DNA of 64,000 bases from contig CAYLGY010000002.1 in the NCBI GenBank assembly GCA_964383325.1, positions 37,095 through 101,094 on the forward strand, read 5' to 3'. Under the pieces are notes generated by a model. That model made no database searches. It was not told the origin of the DNA and saw only the letters and a list, made by a program, of their open reading frames with translations. Position 1 is the first letter of the stretch. Each line of letters starts with the position of its first letter. Source of the DNA: CAYLGY01 sp964383325 (lineage in GTDB: Bacteria > Pseudomonadota > Alphaproteobacteria > Rhizobiales > Rhizobiaceae). Of this stretch, positions 9,164 through 18,316 are shown piece by piece. The position numbers and the translations under genes are program-made.

Positions 9164-10435
9164 ATGAACACCGATCTGTTGCAGCGAGTCGAAGGGAGCC
9201 GGCAGGAAGTCGCGGAGCTTGCCGCCGAGCTGATCCGTTTTCCGACGGTCAATCCGCCGGGCGAAGCCTATGCGCCCTGCGCCGAATTTCTTGGCAACCG
9301 CATGGCGCGCTCGGGCTTTGCGGTCCGCTATCTGCGCGCCATCGGCGCACCTGGCGACAATGACAGGCACCCGCGCGTCAACGTGGTCTGCCGACTGGAA
9401 GGCAAGCGTCCGGGGCGGACCGTGCATTTCAATTCGCATATCGATGTCGTCGAGGCCGGCCAGGGATGGTCTGTCGACCCGTTCGCAGGCATCATCGCCG
9501 ACGGCAGGGTCTATGGCCGCGGCGCCTGCGACATGAAGGGCGGGCTTGCTGCCTCCATCATCGCTGTCGAGGCCTTCATCGCTGCGTACCCGGATTTTTC
9601 CGGCGCGATCGAGATTTCCGGGACGGTCGACGAGGAATCGGGCGGCTTCGGCGGCGTTGCGTTCCTGGCGCAGCAGGGCCTGTTCTCGAAGCCGCGGGTC
9701 GATCACGTCATCATTCCCGAGCCGCTGGACAAGGACCGGATCTGCCTTGGCCATCGCGGCGCCTGGTGGGCCGAGATCGAGACCCTCGGCGCCCAGGCGC
9801 ACGGGTCCATGCCCTTTCTCGGCGATTGCGCCATTCGCCACATGGCCGCGGTGCTGGAGGCCTTCGAGGCCGATCTCTATCCCGCGCTCGACCGCAAGCA
9901 GACGCGCATGCCGGTGGTGCCGGAAGGGGCGCGGCGCTCGACGCTGAACCTCAACGCCATTCATGGCGGACAGGCGGAGGGCCATGAGGGCCTCCCCTCC
10001 CCCAACGTGCCGGATTCCTGCCGGCTGACGCTGGACCGCCGCTTTCTGCTGGAAGAGCGGCTTGAGGATGTGAAATCCGAAATCATCACGATTCTCGACC
10101 GGCTGAAGCGGGAGCGGCCGCGCTTCGACTACAAGGTGCGCGACATTCTCGAAATCCTCCCGACCATGACGGAACAGGATGCGCCGGTGGTGAGGGCCAT
10201 TGCGGCCGGGATCCGGAGCATTTTCGGACGCGAGCCGGATTACGTGATCTCGCCGGGTTCCTACGACCAGAAGCACATCGCACGCCTTGGCCACCTGCAT
10301 GACTGCATCGCCTACGGACCGGGCAGGCTCGACCTGGCGCACCGTCCCGATGAGTGGGTCGGAATCGACGACATGATCGATTCGGCCAAGGTCATGGCGC
10401 TCGGCCTCGACCGGCTGCTGCACGCCCCGGATTGA
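9164..10435 (+). CDS. M20-family amidohydrolase (ArgE/DapE type)
   Basis: 423 aa. Members of this zinc family cleave N-acyl or peptide bonds of amino-acid derivatives. Visible motifs are NSHIDVVEA (first metal ligand), GRGACDMKGG (bridging Asp), EESGGFGG (catalytic Glu pair) and a final HRPDEW metal-binding region. ATG 9164 is preferred over the in-frame TTG at 9128 because the family start follows it. It lies 62 nt after the SDR gene and about 100 nt before an ABC importer, suggesting hydrolysis of an imported acyl-amino acid or small peptide. Exact substrate not determinable. Confidence 0.85.
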   Translation: MNTDLLQRVEGSRQEVAELAAELIRFPTVNPPGEAYAPCAEFLGNRMARSGFAVRYLRAIGAPGDNDRHPRVNVVCRLEGKRPGRTVHFNSHIDVVEAGQGWSVDPFAGIIADGRVYGRGACDMKGGLAASIIAVEAFIAAYPDFSGAIEISGTVDEESGGFGGVAFLAQQGLFSKPRVDHVIIPEPLDKDRICLGHRGAWWAEIETLGAQAHGSMPFLGDCAIRHMAAVLEAFEADLYPALDRKQTRMPVVPEGARRSTLNLNAIHGGQAEGHEGLPSPNVPDSCRLTLDRRFLLEERLEDVKSEIITILDRLKRERPRFDYKVRDILEILPTMTEQDAPVVRAIAAGIRSIFGREPDYVISPGSYDQKHIARLGHLHDCIAYGPGRLDLAHRPDEWVGIDDMIDSAKVMALGLDRLLHAPD

Positions 10436-10540
10436 CCAGACGCGCACGATTCCTGCTGACAGGAAGGGCGATGGTGGCTAGTTTCGAGGCGACGGGCCGG
10501 AAATGATTCACGAAACGGGCGGCCCCCTGGGAGCTTCATC

Positions 10541-12019
10541 ATGACGGGAAAACGATCCTTCCTCGCCGCTTGCGCCTTGCTTCTTGCGACAGGCACGGCA
10601 TTCTCGGCGCGCACCGACCTCGTGGTCGGCCTCGTGCTGGAGCCGCCGCATCTGGATCCGACCGCGGGCGCGGCGGCCGCCATCGATGAAATCGTCTATG
10701 CCAATGTCTTCGAGGGACTGACCCGCATCGGCCCCAGCGGCGAGGTGCTGCCTGCCCTTGCCGAGAGCTGGGAAATCTCCGAGGACGGCAAGGTCTATAC
10801 GTTCCGGCTCCGCGAAGGGGTGCAGTTCCATGATGGCAGCGAATTTGACGCCAGCGACGTCAAGTTCTCGCTGGATCGCGCCCGGGCGGAAGATTCGACC
10901 AACGCCCAGAAGCCGCTCTTCGCCCAGATCGATACGGTCGAGGTCGTCGATCCGCGCACCGTGCGCGTGGCGCTAAAGCGGCCCCAGGGTGCCTTTCTCT
11001 ACAATATGGGCTGGGGCGATGCCGTGATCGTTGCGCCCGAGACTGCCGCGACCAACCGGGAAAACCCGGTCGGCACCGGGCCGTTCCGGTTCGATTCCTG
11101 GGCGAAGGGTTCCTCCATCACCCTCTTGCGCAACGGAGATTATCATGGCGAGCCCGCCGCGCTCGAACGCGTCGAGTTCCGCATCGTGCCGGATGCGGCC
11201 GCCGCTGTCCCTGCCGTGCTCTCGGGCGATGTGCAGGCATTTCCCAACATGCCCGCCGGCGATTCGCTGGCGCAGATCCAGGCCGATCCGCGGTTCGAGG
11301 TGGTGGTCGGCGCGACCGAGGGCGAGACCATCCTCGCCACCAACCAGCGCAAGCCGCCCTTCGACCAGCTCAAGGTGCGCCAGGCCATCGCGCATGCGCT
11401 GGACCGCGAGGAGATCATTCTCGGCGCGGCCGCCGGCCTTGCTACGCCGATCGGCTCGCATTTCTCGCCCGCCAACGAGGCCTATCTCGATCTGACCGGG
11501 ACCTATCCGCACGATGTCGAGAAGGCCCGGGCCTTGCTCAAGGAAGCCGGTTACGAAAACGGATTCTCCGCCACGCTCACCCTGCCGCCGCCGGCCTATG
11601 CGCGCGAGGGCGGGGAGATCGTAGCGGCGCAATTGCGCCAGATCGGCATCAACCTGGAAATCGTTCCGATGGAATGGGCGCAATGGCTCGACCAGGTATT
11701 CACCCGCAAGGATTACGATCTGACCATCATCTCGCATACCGAGCCGAACGATATCGAGATCTATGCCCGGGATGATTACTACTTCCAGTATGACAATCCG
11801 GACTTCGATGCGGTGATCGAGGAACTGGATGGAGCCAGCGATCCGCAGAGGCGAATCGAGCTATACCAGCAGGCGCAGCGCATTCTTGCCGAGGATGCGG
11901 TCAACGGCTTTCTGTTCCAGTTGCCCAAGATCGGCGTCTGGGACGCCGGGCTCGAAGGGCTGTGGCACAATTCTCCAGTGCAGGCCAATGACATGACCCG
12001 GGTGCGCTGGAAGGAGTAG
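10541..12019 (+). CDS. ABC transporter substrate-binding protein (SBP family 5)
   Basis: 492 aa. Periplasmic receptor of a peptide/nickel-type (Dpp/Opp) importer. An N-terminal signal peptide ends near TAFSA. The family signature follows: LEPPHLDPTAG, IVYANVFEGLTRI, LAESWEISEDGKVYTFRLREGVQFHDG in overlapping conserved blocks, and YDNPDFDAVIEEL near the C-terminus. It heads an operon with two permeases and a fused ATPase. The ligand may be a di- or oligopeptide or another amine-containing solute; family 5 is too broad to say. Confidence 0.93.
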   Translation: MTGKRSFLAACALLLATGTAFSARTDLVVGLVLEPPHLDPTAGAAAAIDEIVYANVFEGLTRIGPSGEVLPALAESWEISEDGKVYTFRLREGVQFHDGSEFDASDVKFSLDRARAEDSTNAQKPLFAQIDTVEVVDPRTVRVALKRPQGAFLYNMGWGDAVIVAPETAATNRENPVGTGPFRFDSWAKGSSITLLRNGDYHGEPAALERVEFRIVPDAAAAVPAVLSGDVQAFPNMPAGDSLAQIQADPRFEVVVGATEGETILATNQRKPPFDQLKVRQAIAHALDREEIILGAAAGLATPIGSHFSPANEAYLDLTGTYPHDVEKARALLKEAGYENGFSATLTLPPPAYAREGGEIVAAQLRQIGINLEIVPMEWAQWLDQVFTRKDYDLTIISHTEPNDIEIYARDDYYFQYDNPDFDAVIEELDGASDPQRRIELYQQAQRILAEDAVNGFLFQLPKIGVWDAGLEGLWHNSPVQANDMTRVRWKE

Positions 12020-12064
12020 CGGCGGGTCACCGCCCGGCTCCGGCGCGCCGATTGGAGGGTCCGG

Positions 12065-13018
12065 ATGATTGCCCATATCGGCAGGAGACTCGCGCTTGGC
12101 GGCGTTACCCTGCTGCTGGCATCCGTGGTGATCTTTGCAGTGCTCGAAATCGTGCCGGGCGACCCCGCCCGGCTGATGCTCGGCATCAATGCAACGGAGG
12201 ATGCGGTGCAGGCGCTGCGCCGCGAGCTGGGCCTCGATGCGCCGGTGCTGCTGCGCTATGTGGAGTGGATCTCCGCCATGCTCGGCGGTGATTTCGGCCG
12301 CTCCTATACCTATTCGGTACCGGTGTCCGCACTGATTGCCGAGCGCGTCGTCGTCTCCCTGCCGCTCGCCCTGATCGCGCTTCTCCTGTCGACGGCCATC
12401 GCCCTGCCCGTCGGTGTCTTTTCAGCGGCAAGGCGCGGGCGCGCCGCCGACAGTCTGGCCATGGGCGCGGCCCAGCTCGGCATCGCCATTCCGAATTTCT
12501 GGTTCGCGCTGCTGCTCGTCTATGTGTTCGCCGTCGGCCTGCGCCTCCTCCCCGCCGGCGGCTTTCCCGGCTGGTCAGCAGGGATCTGGCCGGCGCTGAA
12601 GGCCCTCATCCTGCCGTCGATTGCACTGGCGCTGCCCCAGGCGGCGATCCTGGCGCGGGTGACGCGCGCGGCGCTGATCGAGGTGCTGGACGAGGATTAC
12701 ATCCGCACGGCGCGCGCCAAGGGCCTGCCGGTTCGCTACGTCCTGTGGCGCCATGCGCTACGCAATGCCATGATCCCGGTCGTCACCATTCTCGGCCTGC
12801 AATTCGCCTTCCTGCTCGCCGGCACCATCATCATCGAGAATGTCTTCTATCTTCCCGGCCTTGGCCGCCTGGTCTTCCAGGCGATCACCCAGCGCGACCT
12901 GATCGTCGTTGAGGGCGTCGTCATGCTGCTGGTCGCGGCGGTCATCCTCGTCAATCTCGCCGTCGATCTCCTCTATGCGGCAATCGACCCGCGCCTGCGC
13001 CACGAGGCCAGCCGATGA
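12065..13018 (+). CDS. ABC transporter permease (DppB type)
   Basis: 317 aa, about six transmembrane segments. The N-terminal helix is ALGGVTLLLASVVIFAVLEI. The EAA loop, contact site for the ATPase, is DEDYIRTARAKGLP. The ending AIDPRLRHE is typical of DppB/OppB. It begins 45 nt after the receptor gene and overlaps the next permease by 4 nt (ATGA), so the two are coupled. Confidence 0.93.
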   Translation: MIAHIGRRLALGGVTLLLASVVIFAVLEIVPGDPARLMLGINATEDAVQALRRELGLDAPVLLRYVEWISAMLGGDFGRSYTYSVPVSALIAERVVVSLPLALIALLLSTAIALPVGVFSAARRGRAADSLAMGAAQLGIAIPNFWFALLLVYVFAVGLRLLPAGGFPGWSAGIWPALKALILPSIALALPQAAILARVTRAALIEVLDEDYIRTARAKGLPVRYVLWRHALRNAMIPVVTILGLQFAFLLAGTIIIENVFYLPGLGRLVFQAITQRDLIVVEGVVMLLVAAVILVNLAVDLLYAAIDPRLRHEASR

Positions 13019-13869
13019 GCGACCGGCCAGCGTCGCTCGCCTCGATGCGCATGGGCCTTGGCAGCCCGGCATTGCTGGCCGGGGCCGCCATCACGCTGGC
13101 AGTTGCCGCTGCGGCAGTCATTTCCCTGTTCTGGACGCCGTTTCCGGTCACCGACCTGCCGGTCGCGCAGCGCCTGCGCCCGCCCTCGATCACCCACCCG
13201 TTCGGCACGGACCAGTTCGGCCGTGACATCCTGTCGATGATCCTGGTCGGGGCGCGCAATTCCATTGCCGTGGCGCTGGTGGCCGTGGGCATCGGCATGG
13301 GCATCGGCGTGCCCATCGGCTGCTGGGCCGCGGCTCGCGGCGGTCTCGTCGACGAGGCGCTGATGCGTTTCAACGATGTTGTCTTCGCGTTTCCGGCGCT
13401 GCTCTCTGCTGTGCTGATCACGGCGATTTTCGGCCCCGGCGCCCTCAATGCGATCATTGCCATCGGGATTTTCAACATTCCGGTTTTTGCCCGCGTTTCA
13501 CGAGGCGCGGCCCTGGCGCTGTGGCCGCGGGAATTCGTCCTTGCCGCCCGTGCGTGCGGCAAGGGCAGGCTGCGAATCTCGATCGAGCACATCCTGCCGA
13601 ACATCGCCAGCCTGCTGCTGGTCCAGGGCACGATCCAGTTCGCGCTCGGCATCCTGGCCGAATCGGGCCTGTCCTATGTCGGTCTCGGCACGCAGCCGCC
13701 CATGCCGAGCTGGGGCAGGATGCTGTTCGACGCCCAGACCCGCATGGCGGTGGCGCCGCACATGGCGATCTTCCCGGGCCTTGCCATCGTGATCACCGTG
13801 CTCGGGCTGAACCTGCTCGGCGATGGCCTGCGCGATTTGCTCGATCCGCGCCTGAGGCGCAGGCGATGA
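13015..13869 (+). CDS. ABC transporter permease (DppC type)
   Basis: 284 aa with about six membrane segments. The DppC/OppC signature HPFGTDQFGRDILSMILVGAR is seen near residue 60, the EAA loop (AARACGKGRLRISIEHILPN) in the middle, and the ending DLLDPRLRRR. It overlaps both neighbours by four bases. It forms the second half of the membrane channel. Confidence 0.93.
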   Translation: MSDRPASLASMRMGLGSPALLAGAAITLAVAAAAVISLFWTPFPVTDLPVAQRLRPPSITHPFGTDQFGRDILSMILVGARNSIAVALVAVGIGMGIGVPIGCWAAARGGLVDEALMRFNDVVFAFPALLSAVLITAIFGPGALNAIIAIGIFNIPVFARVSRGAALALWPREFVLAARACGKGRLRISIEHILPNIASLLLVQGTIQFALGILAESGLSYVGLGTQPPMPSWGRMLFDAQTRMAVAPHMAIFPGLAIVITVLGLNLLGDGLRDLLDPRLRRRR

Positions 13870-15494
13870 GCCTCCTCGAGATTTCCGGACTGAAGCTCGA
13901 GATTGCCGGACTGCCCGTCCTGCGCGATGTCGAGCTTGCGATCGCTCCCGGCGAGACGCTCGGCCTCGTCGGTGAATCCGGCTCTGGCAAGTCCATGACT
14001 GCGCTGTCCATCCTGCGCCTGCTCCCCGAATCCGCCAGGCTCGCCGGCTCGATCCGGTTTGACGGGCGCAACCTTGCTACCGCCAGCGAGCCGGAGATGT
14101 GCCGGCTGCGCGGCCGCTCGATCGGCATGGTATTCCAGGAGCCCATGACCGCGCTCAATCCGGTCAAGCCGATCGGCGTGCAGGTGGCGGAAGGAATTGC
14201 CTGGCATGGCGGCGTCAATCGCGCTGATGCCGAGGCAAGGGCGAGGGCCATCCTGGCGCGGGTCGGACTGCCGGAAGACCGCTTTCCCCTCACCCGCTAC
14301 CCGCACGAACTTTCCGGCGGGCAGCGCCAGCGCGTCGTGATCGCCATTGCCTGCGCCCTTCAGCCTCGGCTTCTGATCGCGGACGAGCCCACCACGGCCC
14401 TCGATGTCGTCATCCAGGCGCAGATCCTCGATCTGCTCAGGGATCTCGTCGAGGAACATCGCATGGCGCTGCTGCACATCACGCATGACCTTGCCGTCAT
14501 TGCCGACCTCGCCGACCGCATCGCCATCATGCGCGACGGCACGGTGGTGGAAAGCGGCCCGGCAGTACAGACGTTGCGGGAAAGCCGTCACCCCTATACG
14601 CGCCAACTTGCCGAAGCCTCCACCCATGTTCCCGTGCGGAATGTAGAGCCTGCGCCGGCATCGGCGTCGACGCCGCTTCTCTCCGTCCGGGAGGTGACGC
14701 GGGAATATGCCGGGAGGCGGCGATCGTTTTTCCGGCCCCGCACGGTGACCCGGGCTGTCGACCGGGTCAGTTTCGACCTCGCGGAGGGGCAATCGGTGGC
14801 GCTGGTCGGCCGCTCGGGTTGCGGCAAGTCCACCCTGGCGCGCATGATTCTCGCGCTCGACCGTCCGACGGCAGGAGCGATCCGCTTTCTGGACGAGGAT
14901 GTCACCGCCCTGCCGGAGACGAGGCTGCGACCGCTGCGCCGGCAGATGCAGATCGTCTTCCAGGATCCTTTCGGCTCCTTCGATCCGCGCCACAAGGTGG
15001 AGCGGCTGGTCACCGAGCCGCTACACCTGCTCGATCGCCGGCCGGGCCGCGAAGAGCGGCGGCACCTCGCAGCGCAGGCGCTGGCGGAGGTCGGCCTGCC
15101 CGCGACCAGCCTCGACCGGTTTCCGCACGAATTTTCCGGCGGGCAGCGCCAGCGCATCTCGATCGCCCGCGCCATCATCACCCGTCCCAAACTCGTCATC
15201 TGCGACGAGCCCGTCTCGGCGCTCGACGTCTCGATACGCGCGCATGTGCTCGACCTTCTCGCCGATCTCAACCAGCGGCTGCACATCGCCTATCTGTTCA
15301 TTACCCATGACCTGACGGTCGCCCGCGCCATTACCGATGAGGTGCTGGTGATGCATGAGGGCCGGATCGTGGAGCGCGGGCCAACGGCGGAAGTGCTGGC
15401 GAGCCCGGCTTCCGAGGTAGCGGCGGAACTGGTCCGCGCCGCGCCGGATCTGGAGAATGTCCTGCGCGGTCGAGTTAAATCCAGGCCAGGGTAA
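13866..15494 (+). CDS. Fused dual ATP-binding subunit of the peptide-type ABC importer (DppD-DppF)
   Basis: 542 aa containing two complete ABC ATPase domains in one chain. The first has Walker A GESGSGKSMTAL (near residue 38), signature LSGGQRQRV and Walker B LLIADEPTTALD. The second has Walker A GRSGCGKSTLAR (near residue 319), signature FSGGQRQRI and Walker B LVICDEPVSALD. In E. coli these are separate proteins DppD and DppF; fused forms are common in alphaproteobacteria. ATG 13866 overlaps the permease stop. The gene ends the operon, followed by AT-rich sequence. Confidence 0.93.
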   Translation: MSLLEISGLKLEIAGLPVLRDVELAIAPGETLGLVGESGSGKSMTALSILRLLPESARLAGSIRFDGRNLATASEPEMCRLRGRSIGMVFQEPMTALNPVKPIGVQVAEGIAWHGGVNRADAEARARAILARVGLPEDRFPLTRYPHELSGGQRQRVVIAIACALQPRLLIADEPTTALDVVIQAQILDLLRDLVEEHRMALLHITHDLAVIADLADRIAIMRDGTVVESGPAVQTLRESRHPYTRQLAEASTHVPVRNVEPAPASASTPLLSVREVTREYAGRRRSFFRPRTVTRAVDRVSFDLAEGQSVALVGRSGCGKSTLARMILALDRPTAGAIRFLDEDVTALPETRLRPLRRQMQIVFQDPFGSFDPRHKVERLVTEPLHLLDRRPGREERRHLAAQALAEVGLPATSLDRFPHEFSGGQRQRISIARAIITRPKLVICDEPVSALDVSIRAHVLDLLADLNQRLHIAYLFITHDLTVARAITDEVLVMHEGRIVERGPTAEVLASPASEVAAELVRAAPDLENVLRGRVKSRPG

Positions 15495-15642
15495 AATAGA
15501 TAAAAATTATTGAATAACATCTCAGCAATACTTATTACTCATGTTGCGGAGGAGCAACGATGCTGCGCCGAGCGATGTTTTGCTTGACGCAGGAAAGCGG
15601 GGCGGTTTCAATGCAGGCGAGTTTGTGGGAGCCTGCGTAATC

Positions 15643-16800
15643 GTGATTCCTTTCGATCTTTCCGACGACCAGCGTGCCATCCAGGAAATGGCCCGGAGCT
15701 TTGCCGATGATCGCGTGGCGCCGCTGGCGCTGCAATGGGACCGGGACAGTCATTTCCCGGCCGAGATCATTCGCGAGACCGGCCCGCTCGGCTTTGGCGG
15801 CATCTATGTGCGGGAAGACAATGGCGGCTCGGGACTCGGCCGCCTCGATGCCGTGCTGGTCTTCGAAGCGCTGGCGCGTGCCTGCCCTGCCTTTTCGGCC
15901 TTCATCTCGATCCACAACATGGTCGCATGGATGATCGACCGTTTCGGCGATGACCGCCAGCGCGAGTTGTATCTGCCCCGTCTCACTGCCATGGAATGGT
16001 TCGGCTCCTATTGTCTGACCGAACCGGGTTCGGGTTCCGACGCCGCGGCGCTGAAGACGAAGGCCGTGCGCGAGGGCGACGAATATGTGCTGAACGGCGT
16101 CAAGCAGTTCATTTCCGGCGCGGGCGCCAATGACCTCTATCTGGTGATGGCACGCACCGGAGAGGACGGACCGAAAGGCATTTCGGCCTTCCTGATCGAA
16201 AAGGACGCGCCCGGCCTTTCCTTCGGCGCGCTCGAACACAAGATGGGCTGGAACATGCAGCCTACCCGCCAGGTGATCCTGGAGGATTGCCGGGTCCCTG
16301 CGGCGAACCGGATTGCAGGGGAAGGCGAGGGTTTCCGCATCGCCATGGCCGGGCTGGATGGCGGCCGGCTGAACATCGCCGCCTGCTCGCTCGGCGGGGC
16401 TGATGCGGCACTGGAAAAGGCGCTGGCCTATTCCGGGGAGCGACAGGCCTTCGGGCAGCGGCTCGACCGGTTCCAGGCGCTGCAGTTCCAGTTTGCCGAC
16501 ATGGAAACGGAACTTGCTGCCTCGCGCATGCTCCTTTATGCCGCCGCCAGCCGGCTGGACGCCGCCACGGCAGATGCCGGCAAATGGTCCGCCATGGCCA
16601 AGCGCTTCGTCACCGATCGCTGTTTCGACATCGCCAATTCGGCGCTGCAGATCCATGGCGGCTATGGTTACCTGCACGATTACGGCATCGAGAAGCTGGT
16701 GCGTGACCTGCGCGTCCATCAGATTCTCGAAGGCACCAACGAGATCATGCGCCTCATCATCGCCCGTCATCTGATTGGCCACAGACAGGAAACGACATGA
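15643..16800 (+). CDS. Acyl-CoA dehydrogenase, probably isobutyryl-CoA dehydrogenase
   Basis: 385 aa with the GTG start chosen. An in-frame ATG at 15541 would add 34 residues that do not fit the family, whereas IPFDLSDDQRAIQEMARSF is a normal beginning. Motifs are CLTEPGSGSDAAAL and a C-terminal QILEGTNEIMR, where Glu363 is the expected catalytic base. It overlaps mmsB by four bases. Because MmsB oxidises 3-hydroxyisobutyrate, the neighbouring dehydrogenase most likely acts on isobutyryl-CoA in valine breakdown. The substrate is inferred from context. Confidence 0.85.
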   Translation: MIPFDLSDDQRAIQEMARSFADDRVAPLALQWDRDSHFPAEIIRETGPLGFGGIYVREDNGGSGLGRLDAVLVFEALARACPAFSAFISIHNMVAWMIDRFGDDRQRELYLPRLTAMEWFGSYCLTEPGSGSDAAALKTKAVREGDEYVLNGVKQFISGAGANDLYLVMARTGEDGPKGISAFLIEKDAPGLSFGALEHKMGWNMQPTRQVILEDCRVPAANRIAGEGEGFRIAMAGLDGGRLNIAACSLGGADAALEKALAYSGERQAFGQRLDRFQALQFQFADMETELAASRMLLYAAASRLDAATADAGKWSAMAKRFVTDRCFDIANSALQIHGGYGYLHDYGIEKLVRDLRVHQILEGTNEIMRLIIARHLIGHRQETT

Positions 16801-17690
16801 AAACGATCGCATTCATCGGCCTGGGAAACATGGGGAACCCGATGGCCGCCAATCTGGTCAAGGCCGGACTGGCCGTGCGCGGCCACGACCTCTCCCCCGC
16901 CCATCTGGAAACGGCCCGTGGCAATGGGGTGACCGTCGCGGCCAGTGGCGCGGAAGCCGTCGAGGGCGCGGATGTCGTCATCACCATGTTGCCGGCCGGC
17001 GCGCATGTGCTCTCGGTCTACCGGCAGATTCTCCCGGCGGCGAAGGCCGGATCGCTGTTCATCGATTGCTCCACGATCGATGTCGACAGCGCCCGTAGCG
17101 CCCATGCGCTCGCGGCTTCTGCCGGCATGCTGTCGGTCGATGCGCCGGTATCCGGAGGCGTGGGCGGCGCCGCAGCTGGCACGCTGACCTTCATGGCCGG
17201 CGGCGAGGACGGGGCGTTCGCCCGGGCAGAACCGGTTCTGCAGCCAATGGGCGGCCGGATCGTCCATTGCGGCGGTCCCGGCAGCGGGCAGGCTGCCAAG
17301 ATCTGCAACAACATGATCCTCGGCATCTCGATGATCGGGGTTGCCGAGGCCTTTGTTCTGGCGGAGCGGCTTGGACTGTCGCACCAGGCCTTGTTCGACG
17401 TGGCATCCAGCTCTTCCGGCCAGTGCTGGTCGCTGACCACCTATTGTCCGGTGCCGGGTCCGGTGCCTACATCGCCCGCCAACAGGGATTACCAGCCCGG
17501 CTTTGCCGCGTCGCTGATGCTGAAGGATTTGCGGTTGGCCCAGGAAGCGGCCCAGCGCAATGGCGCCGTGACGCCGCTCGGCGCCGAGGCGACCCAGCTC
17601 TACGCGCTTTTCGAACAGCTTGGCAATGGGGGTACGGATTTTTCCGGGATCATCCGCTTCCTGCGCGGCAGCGAAGACAGGCCTGCATAA
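16797..17690 (+). CDS. mmsB: 3-hydroxyisobutyrate dehydrogenase
   Basis: 297 aa. NAD-dependent oxidation of 3-hydroxyisobutyrate to methylmalonate semialdehyde. The N-terminal Rossmann motif is FIGLGNMGNPMA, the substrate-binding loop DAPVSGGVGGAAAGTLTFMAGG lies near residue 118, and the catalytic lysine is Lys168 in GQAAKICNNM. It overlaps the acyl-CoA dehydrogenase by ATGA. The two genes are consecutive steps of valine catabolism, apart from the enoyl-CoA hydration and hydrolase steps encoded elsewhere. Confidence 0.93.
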   Translation: MKTIAFIGLGNMGNPMAANLVKAGLAVRGHDLSPAHLETARGNGVTVAASGAEAVEGADVVITMLPAGAHVLSVYRQILPAAKAGSLFIDCSTIDVDSARSAHALAASAGMLSVDAPVSGGVGGAAAGTLTFMAGGEDGAFARAEPVLQPMGGRIVHCGGPGSGQAAKICNNMILGISMIGVAEAFVLAERLGLSHQALFDVASSSSGQCWSLTTYCPVPGPVPTSPANRDYQPGFAASLMLKDLRLAQEAAQRNGAVTPLGAEATQLYALFEQLGNGGTDFSGIIRFLRGSEDRPA

Positions 17691-18048
17691 GGCATCGACA
17701 GAAAGGATCGCAGCGCGCAGGTTCGCAGGCCTGCCGGCAGCGCGGATGCCGCAAGCCCGGCAACATGTCGGCGCTCCGGATTCCCGGCGGGCCGCTCTGG
17801 CCCATCAATCTGTTCTGGTCTGCACCCAATGGCAGTAGAGCCGGGGAAGCGCCGCTGGATGGCGCATCCGGATTCTCATGGGTGGCTTCAGATCATGATG
17901 TCGGCAGGATCGGAGTCCTGAATTGCCCTTTGAAGATACAAATGTTTCCCGCAAAGCGTTCACTTACGGGTTCCCGCGCAAGCCTTTGATGGCGTATCCG
18001 GATGATCCGGCACAATTCCTCTGCCGGTCGAGCGCCCGAACGCTCGCC
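17691..18048. other. Convergent intergenic region without a recognisable gene
   Basis: About 360 bp between the converging mmsB and DUF3008 genes. Open frames here are short and composition-driven. Apart from the stem-loop at 18029-18046, I see nothing I can name. Confidence 0.5.
18029..18046 (-). terminator. Stem-loop just after the DUF3008 stop
   Basis: A perfect 6-bp stem CGAGCG/CGCTCG closes a six-base loop, placed two bases beyond the stop codon on the minus strand. There is no T-run after it, so it is only a candidate terminator or mRNA-stabilising hairpin. Confidence 0.35.
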
Positions 18049-18237
18049 TCATGAATCGGAGACGTGTTCGGGCTTGCCCTCATGGCTTGTGCCTGCCAGC
18101 TCTTCCAGCTCCTTGCGGGTCATCGATTCAAACATTTCACGCGACGCGCCCTTGAGGTCAGATTTTTCCGTTTCGCCGCGCTTGGCCGCCAGGGCAGCGC
18201 CGGCGGCCTTCTGCTGGGCTTTCGATCTTGCGGGCAT
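18049..18237 (-). CDS. DUF3008 family protein
   Basis: 62 aa, very basic and helical: starts MPARSKAQQKAAGAALAAKR and ends GKPEHVSDS. This is the DUF3008 pattern, a small alphaproteobacterial family of unknown function. GAGGAG lies nine bases before ATG 18237, which fixes the start. It has its own short transcription unit ahead of the convergent region. Confidence 0.88.
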   Translation of the reverse strand: MPARSKAQQKAAGAALAAKRGETEKSDLKGASREMFESMTRKELEELAGTSHEGKPEHVSDS

Positions 18238-18316
18238 GATGACGAACTCCTCTCGGTTTCGTTGCCCCCTTTGCAAGAACCATCCTGGCGGCGATTTGTT
18301 CTCCCCGCCCCACGCG